Positions 57,692 to 64,000 of a DNA stretch of 64,000 bases are shown here, in pieces. Location: positions 434,001-498,000 of the forward strand of contig NZ_FOLP01000002.1 of NCBI RefSeq assembly GCF_900112425.1, written 5' to 3'. Positions within the stretch are counted from its first letter, which is position 1, and the number at the start of each line of letters is the position of its first letter. A program made the position numbers and the translations under genes. This stretch comes from Variovorax sp. OK212. GTDB lineage: Bacteria > Pseudomonadota > Gammaproteobacteria > Burkholderiales > Burkholderiaceae_C. Under the pieces are notes generated by a model that saw only the letters and a list, made by a program, of their open reading frames with translations, searched no databases and had not been told where the DNA came from.

Positions 57692-58147
57692 ATGCAAAGA
57701 AGAACCCTGCTGGCGCTGGCCGCCGGCCTGCCCCTCGCCCCATTCACCACCGCGGCGCTGGCCGCCGCGCCGATGGTCGAGATCTGGAAAGACCCGAACT
57801 GCGGCTGCTGCCAGGACTGGGTGAAGCACCTCAACAAGAACGGCTTCGCCACGCGCGTGCACGACGAGGGCAACGGCGCCGCGCGCACCCGGCTCGGCAT
57901 GCCGGCCAAGCTGGGCTCGTGCCACACCGGCCTTGTCGGCGGCTATGCCATCGAGGGCCACGTGCCCGCGCGCGAGCTGCAGCGCCTGCTCAAGGAAAAG
58001 CCCAAGGCCGTGGGCCTCGCCGTGCCGGGCATGCCGGTCGGCTCACCCGGCATGGACGGCCCGGCCTACGGCGACCAGCGCGACCCGTACGACGTGCTGC
58101 TCGTGCTGGCCGACGGCAGCACCCGCGTCTACCAGAGCTATCGCTGA
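57692..58147 (+). CDS. DUF411 family periplasmic protein, metal-related
   Basis: A 151-residue exported protein. Signal peptide MQRRTLLALAAGLPLAPFTTAALAA, then the DUF411 core: WKDPNCGCCQDWVKHLNKNGF with a CGCC Cys cluster, KLGSCHTGLVGGYAIEGHVPA, and GLAVPGMPVGSPGMD. DUF411 proteins accompany copper and mercury resistance genes and have a thioredoxin-like fold. A GAGGAGA site lies 10 nt upstream. Likely copper chaperone or thiol redox role. Confidence 0.9.
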   Translation: MQRRTLLALAAGLPLAPFTTAALAAAPMVEIWKDPNCGCCQDWVKHLNKNGFATRVHDEGNGAARTRLGMPAKLGSCHTGLVGGYAIEGHVPARELQRLLKEKPKAVGLAVPGMPVGSPGMDGPAYGDQRDPYDVLLVLADGSTRVYQSYR

Positions 58148-58180
58148 ATCAACCCGCAACCCGACCCAAGGAAATCATCC

Positions 58181-58471
58181 ATGAAAAAGCTCGCCATCGC
58201 CCTCTCCACCGCCCTGCTCTCGGCCGCCGCGTTCGCGCAGGCCGCCTTGCCATCCATCGAAGGCGAGGTCCGCAAGGTCGACACCGACGCCAAGAAGATC
58301 ACGCTGAAGCACGGCGACATTCCCAACCTCGACATGAGCGGCATGACGATGGTCTTCCGCGTGAAGGACCCGGCGCTGCTCACGCAGGTGAAGCCGGGGG
58401 ACAAGGTGCAGTTCACGGCGGACAAGGTCGATGGGGCGTTGACGGTGCTGTCGATCGCTCCCGTCAACTGA
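58181..58471 (+). CDS. CusF-like periplasmic copper-binding protein
   Basis: A 96-residue periplasmic protein (signal 1-19, AFA-QA). The OB-like core ends HGDIPNLDMSGMTMVF: His44, Met55 and Met57 match the CusF His/Met/Met set, and Met52 occupies the place of the E. coli CusF Trp44. It should bind Cu(I) and pass it to the efflux system or oxidase. Its 3' end overlaps the converging DadA-like gene by 8 nt. Confidence 0.9.
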   Translation: MKKLAIALSTALLSAAAFAQAALPSIEGEVRKVDTDAKKITLKHGDIPNLDMSGMTMVFRVKDPALLTQVKPGDKVQFTADKVDGALTVLSIAPVN

Positions 58472-59744
58472 AGCGCCGCGGGTCGAACGGCGTCGTCGCT
58501 ATTTCGGGCGTCGCACCGGCCAGCAACTGCGCGGCCACGCGCCCCGTGCGCGCCGAACCGCACAGGCCCACATGGCCATGCCCGAAAGCCAGCACGATGT
58601 CCGCGCTGGCGGCGGCCGGGCCGATGCAGGGCAAGCCATCGGGCATGCTCGGACGGTGGCCCAGCCAATGCTTGACCGAAGGCGAAGGCACGCTAGGCGC
58701 CACTGTCGCAAGCCCGGGAAACATCGATTGCAGATGCCGGTGCAGGATCTCCGCGCGGCGCCAGTCGGGTGCCGCCTCGAGCCCGCCGATCTCGACCTGC
58801 CCGGCCGCGCGCAGGCCGCCGTCCATCCAGTGCGCGATGAGCTTGCCGTCGGCCACCATGGTCGGCGTGCGCGGGCCGGCGGTGGCGTCTTCGACGACCA
58901 CGTGGTAGCCGCGCTCCGACTCCAGCGGCACCGGCGAACCGGCGGCCGCCGCCAGCGGGCCTGAACGCGCGCCGGCGCAGACGGCCGCGGCGTCGCAGGC
59001 GATCTCTCCGGCTTCGGTGCGCACGGCGCGCAGCCGGCCGCCTTCGATGCGAAAACCGGTCGCGCGGGCTGCGATGCGCTCGGCGCCGGCATCGCGCGCG
59101 TGCCGCGCCAGTGCGGCGACATAGGCGCCAGGGTTGCGGCAATGCCCGGCCTCGGGCACGAAGATGCCGAGCGTGTAGCGCGCGTGGAGGTCGGGCTCGC
59201 GGCGGCGCAGCTCGTCGTCGTTCCACTCCTCCCACCGGATGCCGACGCGCCCGCGCACGCGCCAGCCCAGCGCGTCGCCTTCGAACTCCTCGCGCGAGCG
59301 GTAGGCATGCAGCAGCCCGCGCTGCTCGATGAGCTGCGGCACGCCGGCCTCGGCCGCCAGCTGGGCATGCAACGCGGGCGCATCGGCCGTGCGCTGCACA
59401 CGCGCCTCGGTCCAGCCGGAGGCCAGGTAGCGCAGCAGCCACGGCGTGGCGCGCGGCAGGTAACGCCAGCGCAAGGCCAGCGGACCGAGCGGGTCGGCCA
59501 GCCAGCCGGGCACCTTGCGCCACGCGCCGGGCAACGCGGGCGGCACCACGGAGTGCGACGACAACCAGCCCGCATTGCCGTAGCTCGTGGCCTGCGGGCC
59601 GCCCGGCTCGCCGGGCTCCACCACCGTCACGCGCAGGCCCGCGCGCAGCGCCTCGACGGCGGTGGCGCTGCCCACGGCACCCGCGCCGATGACGACCACG
59701 TGGCGGCGCGTGTCGCCGGCCGAGAAACTTCTTGCAACTGTCAT
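58464..59744 (-). CDS. D-amino-acid dehydrogenase-like FAD oxidoreductase (DadA family)
   Basis: A 426-residue flavoprotein of the DAO superfamily. The FAD loop GAGAVG is at 20-25; SYGNAGWLSSHSVVPPALPG, a C-terminal HWLGHRPSMPDGLPCIG and FGHGHVGLC are characteristic of DadA-like dehydrogenases. It would oxidise a D-amino acid or related amine and pass electrons to the respiratory chain. The start at 59744 leaves a short leader before the FAD motif. Divergent from the P1 peptidase with only 40 bp between starts. Confidence 0.88.
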   Translation of the reverse strand: MTVARSFSAGDTRRHVVVIGAGAVGSATAVEALRAGLRVTVVEPGEPGGPQATSYGNAGWLSSHSVVPPALPGAWRKVPGWLADPLGPLALRWRYLPRATPWLLRYLASGWTEARVQRTADAPALHAQLAAEAGVPQLIEQRGLLHAYRSREEFEGDALGWRVRGRVGIRWEEWNDDELRRREPDLHARYTLGIFVPEAGHCRNPGAYVAALARHARDAGAERIAARATGFRIEGGRLRAVRTEAGEIACDAAAVCAGARSGPLAAAAGSPVPLESERGYHVVVEDATAGPRTPTMVADGKLIAHWMDGGLRAAGQVEIGGLEAAPDWRRAEILHRHLQSMFPGLATVAPSVPSPSVKHWLGHRPSMPDGLPCIGPAAASADIVLAFGHGHVGLCGSARTGRVAAQLLAGATPEIATTPFDPRRFS

Positions 59745-59784
59745 GCCGCAGATCGTAGAGGGTGCGGTCCCATAATCGGCCGCC

Positions 59785-60825
59785 ATGTCCGCCCCCTCTC
59801 ATTCATCCCACCTTTCCCCTGGCGCCGGTTCCGGCTCCATCACCGACGTCGCCGGCATCGAGGTCGGCCACTTCTGCGACACCCGCCGCCCCACCGGCTG
59901 CACCGTGATCATGGCGCGCGACGGCGCCGTGGGCGGCGTGGACGTTCGCGGCGCGGCGCCCGGCACGCGCGAGACCGACCTGCTCGCGCCCGGCAACCTC
60001 GTGCAGCAGGTGCATGCCGTGATGCTCGCGGGCGGCAGCGCCTGGGGCCTGGCGGCGGCCGAAGGCGCGATGCGCTGGATGGAAGAGCGCGACATCGGCA
60101 TGGACGTGCGCTTCGGCACCCTGCCCATCGTGCCGGCCGCCGTGCTGTTCGACCTGCCGATGGGCGACGCGCGCATCCGCCCCGACGCCGCCGCCGGCTA
60201 TGCCGCCTGCCAGGCCGCGAGCACCGCGGCGCCCGCCGAAGGCAATGTGGGCGCGGGCGCCGGCGCGCTGGTGGGCAAGCTGTTCGGCGTGCACCGCGCG
60301 ATGAAGGGCGGCATCGGCACCGCGTCAGTCACGGTCGGCGGTGTCACGGTGGGCGCGCTGATTGCCGTGAACTCGCTGGGCGACGTGATCGACCACAACA
60401 CCGGCCAGCCCGTGGCCGGCGCGCGCACCGAAGACGGCAAGGCCCTGCTCGACACGCGCCGCGCGCTGCTGCGCGGCGAGCTGCCCAAGCCGCTGCTGGC
60501 GGGCACCAACACCACCATCGGCGTGATCGCCACCGACGCGGTGCTGACCAAGGTACAGGCCAACCGGCTCGCCACCGTGGCGCACGACGGCCTGGCGCGC
60601 GCCATCAACCCGGTGCACACCATGAGCGACGGCGACACGCTGTTCGCGCTGGCCACCGGCCGCGTGCCGCTCGAAGGCAACGCGCCCGGCATGACGGTGC
60701 TCAGCACCATGGCGGCCGAGGCGGTGGCCATTGCCACGCTGCGCGCGGTGCATGCGGCGCGCACGGTGACGGTGGGCGAGCTGCACATTCCCTGCGTGGG
60801 CGACCTCGAAGCGCCGCGAGGCTGA
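59785..60825 (+). CDS. P1/S58-family peptidase (DmpA/NylC-like)
   Basis: A 346-residue Ntn-hydrolase-like protein of family S58. Family blocks: GIEVGHFCDTRRPTGCTV, GVDVRGAAPGTRETDLL, LAGGSAWGLAAAEG, GNVGAGAGALVGKLFG and GGIGTASV. The autocleavage site is the NTTIG motif with Asn242-Thr243; the nucleophile is therefore Thr, as in nylon hydrolase NylC, not Ser as in DmpA. Products are expected to be an N-terminal alpha and C-terminal beta chain. Cytosolic; acts on small peptides or amides. Confidence 0.88.
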   Translation: MSAPSHSSHLSPGAGSGSITDVAGIEVGHFCDTRRPTGCTVIMARDGAVGGVDVRGAAPGTRETDLLAPGNLVQQVHAVMLAGGSAWGLAAAEGAMRWMEERDIGMDVRFGTLPIVPAAVLFDLPMGDARIRPDAAAGYAACQAASTAAPAEGNVGAGAGALVGKLFGVHRAMKGGIGTASVTVGGVTVGALIAVNSLGDVIDHNTGQPVAGARTEDGKALLDTRRALLRGELPKPLLAGTNTTIGVIATDAVLTKVQANRLATVAHDGLARAINPVHTMSDGDTLFALATGRVPLEGNAPGMTVLSTMAAEAVAIATLRAVHAARTVTVGELHIPCVGDLEAPRG

Positions 60826-60836
60826 AAGCACACACC

Positions 60837-62228
60837 ATGGCCATGCCCAAGACGCTCAAGCTGATCCTGCTGTCGATCCGGGACCTGATTGCCTCGGCCG
60901 GGCCGATCGTGTTCATCGTCATCGGCCTGCTGATCGCGGCCTACTGGTACCTGCAGCCGCAGCCGCCCAAGCACGTGACGCTGGCCACCGGCCCCACGGG
61001 CAGCGCCTACGCGCAGTTCGGCAAGCGCTATGCGGAAGCGCTCAAGCACACCGGCATCGAGGTCGAGCTGAAGGCCACCTCGGGCTCGACCGAGAACCTG
61101 CAGCTGCTGCGCAGCGGCGGCGCCGACGTGGGCTTCGTGCGCGGCGGCAGCGCCGACCCCAAGGCCGACGAAGAGGCCGGCCTCAACTCGCTGGGCAGCC
61201 TGTTCTACGAGCCGATCTGGCTGTTCTACCGCGCCGACACCGCGCAGAAGATCGACCGCAAGACCGGCACGCTGGGCTCGCTCACGCAGCTGCGCGGCCT
61301 GCGCGTGAACGTCGACCTGCAGGGCAGCGGACTGCCCGAGATCATGGATCGGCTGTTCAAGGCCAACAAGCTCGGGCCCGACGACCTGCTGCTGTCGAAC
61401 CTCGAGCAGGGCGCGGCGGTGGGCGCGCTGGAGGCCGGGCTGCTCGACGTGATCGTGCTGTCGTCGGCGCCGCAGTCGCCGCAGGTGCAGCGCCTGCTGC
61501 GCTCGGACGACATCAAGCTGATGGACTTCGGCCAGGCCGATGCCTACTCGCGGCGCTTTCCGTTCCTGTCGGCCGTGACGCTGCCGCGCGGCGTGGTCGA
61601 CCTGTCGAAAGACCTGCCGCCGCACGACGTGACGCTGCTCGCGGCCACCACCTCGCTGCTGTCGCGCGACGAGACCCACCCGGCCCTGCGCCAGCTGTTC
61701 GCGGAAACGGCGCAGTCGGTGCACAGCGGCGCGGGCTGGTTCAACCGGGCGCGCGACTTTCCGAACACGCGCACCAGCGAGCTGCCCGTGAGCCCCGAGG
61801 GCGACCGCGCCATCAACGGCACGCCGCCGGTGTGGAAGCGCTACATGCCGTTCTGGGCCAGCAACCTCATCGAGCGCATGTGGCTGGTGCTGGGCGGCCT
61901 GCTGGTGTTGATGCTGCCGCTGAGCCGCGTGGTGCCGCCGCTGTACCAGTTCCGCGTGCGCCGCCGCGTGTTCCGCTGGTATGCGCGGCTGCGCGACATC
62001 GAGACGAAGGTCGACGCCCGCACCGAGGTGAAGGAGAGCGAGCAGAAGGCCCTGCTCGACGACCTCGACCAGCTCGACCGCACGGTCAACAAGGTGGCGG
62101 TGCCGCTGTCGTACGCGGACGAGCTGTACGCGCTGCGCAACAACATCTATGCCGTGCGCAAGCGGGTGCTGGCGCGCAACGCGCCGGCGGGCAGCGAGCC
62201 GGCGAACGCAGCCAACGATGCGGCGTGA
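60837..62228 (+). CDS. Membrane-anchored TAXI-type TRAP solute-binding protein
   Basis: A 463-residue protein. An N-terminal helix (about residues 17-38) anchors a periplasmic TAXI domain (HVTLATGPTGSAYAQFGKRYAEAL; LLRSGGADVGFVRGG; LRGLRVNVDLQGSGLPEIMDRLF). After about residue 345 a second helix (MWLVLGGLLVLMLPLSRVVPPL) returns to the cytoplasm and is followed by a coiled-coil-like tail (about 385-440, RTEVKESEQKALLDDLDQLDRTVNKV). Typical TAXI proteins are free, 320-residue periplasmic proteins with a TRAP permease; here there is none. Its stop overlaps the pabB start by 11 nt. Confidence 0.85.
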   Translation: MAMPKTLKLILLSIRDLIASAGPIVFIVIGLLIAAYWYLQPQPPKHVTLATGPTGSAYAQFGKRYAEALKHTGIEVELKATSGSTENLQLLRSGGADVGFVRGGSADPKADEEAGLNSLGSLFYEPIWLFYRADTAQKIDRKTGTLGSLTQLRGLRVNVDLQGSGLPEIMDRLFKANKLGPDDLLLSNLEQGAAVGALEAGLLDVIVLSSAPQSPQVQRLLRSDDIKLMDFGQADAYSRRFPFLSAVTLPRGVVDLSKDLPPHDVTLLAATTSLLSRDETHPALRQLFAETAQSVHSGAGWFNRARDFPNTRTSELPVSPEGDRAINGTPPVWKRYMPFWASNLIERMWLVLGGLLVLMLPLSRVVPPLYQFRVRRRVFRWYARLRDIETKVDARTEVKESEQKALLDDLDQLDRTVNKVAVPLSYADELYALRNNIYAVRKRVLARNAPAGSEPANAANDAA

Positions 62229-64000
62229 CGGCGCGACGCCTGCCTTGCGTGCGCTGATCGATTTCGCCGAACCGCGAGCAAGGGATGCTGGTGTTGCGCA
62301 GCGGCTGAGGCTGGCTTTCGGTGCGCCTGCGCGCGTGCTGGCGGCACACACGGCGGCCGAGGTGAAGCCGGTGCTGGAGGCCGTGGAAGCGGCGTCGCGC
62401 GAAGGCCGCTGGTGCGTCGGCTACCTGCGCTACGAGGCCGCCGCGGCCTTCGACCCGGCGTTCACGGTGCACGCGGGCAACGATGGGCCCCTGGCCTGGT
62501 TCGGCGTGCACGACGAGGCGCTGCCATGGCCGCCAATGCCGGCCACCGCATCGCGGCCCCCTGCGCCCGACTGGCAAGCCACGCTCTCGCGCGCCGACTT
62601 CGGCCGGCACGTGCAAGCCATTCACCGCGCGATCGCGAACGGCGAGCTCTACCAGCTCAACTACACCGCCGCGTTGCATGCGCGCTTCCAGGGCGATGCG
62701 CAGGCCCTGTTCCTGGCACTGCAGCAGGCGCAGCCCGACGGCTACACCGCCTTCATCGACACCGGCGGCGAGCAGGTGCTGTCGGTGTCGCCCGAGCTGT
62801 TCTTCGACTGGCAGGGCGAGCGCATCCTGACGCGGCCGATGAAGGGCACGGCGCCGCGCGGCGCGACACCGGCCGAAGACGAGGCGCAGGCGCAGCGGCT
62901 GCGCACGGTGCCGAAGGAGCGCGCGGAGAACGTGATGATCGTGGACCTGATCCGCAACGACCTCTCGCGCATCGCCCAGCCCTTCTCGGTGCGCGTGCCG
63001 CACCTGTTCCACACCGAGGCGCTGCCGACCGTGTGGCAGATGACCTCGGATGTCGAGGCCCTGGTGCGCGGCGACACCACGCTGGCCGATGTGTTCGCGG
63101 CGCTGTTTCCCTGCGGCTCGATCACCGGCGCGCCGAAGGTCGGCGCGATGCGCATGATCCGCGAGCTGGAGCCCGAGGCGCGCGGCGTGTACTGCGGCGC
63201 GGTGGGCATGGTGCGGCCCGGCGGGCATGCGACCTTCAACGTGCCGATTCGCACGGTGACGCTGCGCGGCGGCGAAGCGCGCTGCGGCATCGGCAGCGGC
63301 ATCACGGCCGATGCGCAGGCCGATGCCGAGTGGGACGAATGGCGGCACAAGCGGGCCTTTCTGGGCCAAGCAACGCGGCCCGCGGAACCCGCGTTCGACC
63401 TGCTCGAAACGCTGGCGCTGGTGGACGGTGAATTGCGCGATGCACCTGCGCACCTCGCGCGCATGGCGAGCGCGGCGGCGCATTTCGGCCGCATGTGGAA
63501 CGAAGCGCCTGTCGTCGCGTGCCTCGACCGGTTGAAGGAACAGCACGCCACCGGCATGTGGCGCGTTCGCCTGTTGCTCGACGTGCACGGCGAGCCCCGT
63601 GCCGAAGCCTTCACGATGGAACCACCGCCCGCGCGCGTGAAGCTCCAATTGGCCTCCCACGCATTCGATGAAGCCCACAGCGACTTCACCCGCTTCAAGA
63701 CCACGCGACGCGCCCACTACGACGCCTTCGCGCCCATCGAGCCGGGCGTGTTCGACACGCTGCTGTGGAACCCCCGCGGCGAGCTCACCGAATGCACGCG
63801 CGGCAACATCGCGCTGCGGCTCGACGGCCGCTGGGTCACGCCGCCGTTGCGCTGCGGCCTGCTCGGCGGCATCGGCCGCGCCAGACGCCTGCACAGCGGC
63901 GAGCTTGCAGAAGCCGTCGTGCGGGTGGACGATCTGCCCCGCGTGCAGGCCCTGGCCTTCGTGAACAGCCTGCGCGGCTGGATCGATGCCGACCTGCACC
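62218..64000 (+). CDS. pabB: Aminodeoxychorismate synthase PabB fused to PabC-like lyase, 3' end cut off
   Basis: An open frame from ATG 62218 to the window end (594 residues visible). Residues 1-385 are chorismate-binding PabB: GELYQLNYTAAL, SPELFFDWQGERILTRPMKGTAPRG (key parts), ERAENVMIVDLIRNDLSRIA, FPCGSITGAPKVGAM and CGIGSGITADA. Residues 395 onward are an aminotransferase class IV domain (FKTTRRAHYDAF, LLWNPRGELTECTRGNIAL, GLLGGIGRARRL). The pair converts chorismate to aminodeoxychorismate and then 4-aminobenzoate for folate. Only a short end seems missing. It overlaps the TAXI gene by 11 nt. Confidence 0.92.
   Translation, partial: MRRDGATPALRALIDFAEPRARDAGVAQRLRLAFGAPARVLAAHTAAEVKPVLEAVEAASREGRWCVGYLRYEAAAAFDPAFTVHAGNDGPLAWFGVHDEALPWPPMPATASRPPAPDWQATLSRADFGRHVQAIHRAIANGELYQLNYTAALHARFQGDAQALFLALQQAQPDGYTAFIDTGGEQVLSVSPELFFDWQGERILTRPMKGTAPRGATPAEDEAQAQRLRTVPKERAENVMIVDLIRNDLSRIAQPFSVRVPHLFHTEALPTVWQMTSDVEALVRGDTTLADVFAALFPCGSITGAPKVGAMRMIRELEPEARGVYCGAVGMVRPGGHATFNVPIRTVTLRGGEARCGIGSGITADAQADAEWDEWRHKRAFLGQATRPAEPAFDLLETLALVDGELRDAPAHLARMASAAAHFGRMWNEAPVVACLDRLKEQHATGMWRVRLLLDVHGEPRAEAFTMEPPPARVKLQLASHAFDEAHSDFTRFKTTRRAHYDAFAPIEPGVFDTLLWNPRGELTECTRGNIALRLDGRWVTPPLRCGLLGGIGRARRLHSGELAEAVVRVDDLPRVQALAFVNSLRGWIDADLH

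Noticed and set aside
60198..63999. Long minus-strand frames opposite the P1 peptidase, TAXI and pabB genes
   Set aside because: No domain and strongly biased composition; the plus-strand genes carry full family motifs, and pabB simply runs off the window.

Overview
The window looks like chromosomal DNA of a high-GC betaproteobacterium, most probably a Variovorax-like member of the Comamonadaceae. Pointers are the strong G/C third-position bias, two Bug-type tripartite tricarboxylate substrate-binding proteins, dense use of LysR/AraC/GntR regulators, VF530/DUF2132, DUF808, DUF2164 and DUF427 families, and palindromic dispersed repeats. The genus is an inference from gene style; no rRNA or tRNA gene is present to confirm it. 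No prophage, transposase, CRISPR array or plasmid gene was seen.

Layout. (1) 1-11.4 kb: a secretion and sulfation locus. On the minus strand a PAPS-dependent sulfotransferase overlaps a 2761-residue surface or secreted repeat protein (ESPR-like N-terminus, LEPR motif, DUF4347, beta-helix, about 14 Ig-like repeats), followed by a TolC-family outer-membrane lipoprotein. Divergently transcribed is an APS kinase (cysC) that would make PAPS. (2) 11.5-27.8 kb: mixed housekeeping and catabolic genes: SDR, AraC regulator, GST, a LysR/MFS/DUF2817 module, a crotonase, a YncE-like lipoprotein, DUF808, PepSY, GNAT, a translationally coupled small gene/VF530/ferredoxin set, MFS, RluA-type pseudouridine synthase, UspA, 2OG-Fe oxygenase and DUF427. 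(3) 27.76-28.53 kb: a gene-free segment holding a large imperfect inverted repeat. (4) 28.5-38.3 kb: ergothioneine genes egtB-egtD, an NDH-2-like flavoprotein, PhoX, a thermonuclease, a Sel1 protein, an acyl-CoA ligase and OsmC. (5) 38.4-48.0 kb: a Bug protein, Crp/Fnr regulator, SnoaL-SDR pair, MBL hydrolase, ACS-type MFS, and a GntR regulator coupled to a complete polar amino-acid ABC transporter. (6) 48.0-53.9 kb: a possible leader/terminator segment, a small kinase-like ATPase, GNAT, a LysR/Bug/aspartoacylase-like module, DUF1439 and a glycerophosphodiesterase. (7) 54.2-58.5 kb: a copper-handling operon (Cys/His/Met-rich protein, TolC-like lipoprotein, multicopper oxidase, DUF411, CusF-like). 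(8) 58.5-64.0 kb: DadA-like oxidase, P1/S58 peptidase, membrane-anchored TAXI protein, and a PabB-PabC fusion cut by the window end.

How the genes work together. The most interesting unit is the first: an enzyme that makes PAPS, an enzyme that uses PAPS, a giant exported repeat protein and an outer-membrane channel in one locus. This resembles in logic (not in substrate) the Xanthomonas raxST/raxQ/raxC tyrosine-sulfation and type I export system, and suggests a sulfated adhesin or sulfated surface glycan. Two separate modules pair a LysR regulator, a solute-uptake component and an M14-fold amidohydrolase, suggesting scavenging of N-acylated or peptide-like substrates. Many neighbouring genes are coupled by 4-nt ATGA/GTGA overlaps.
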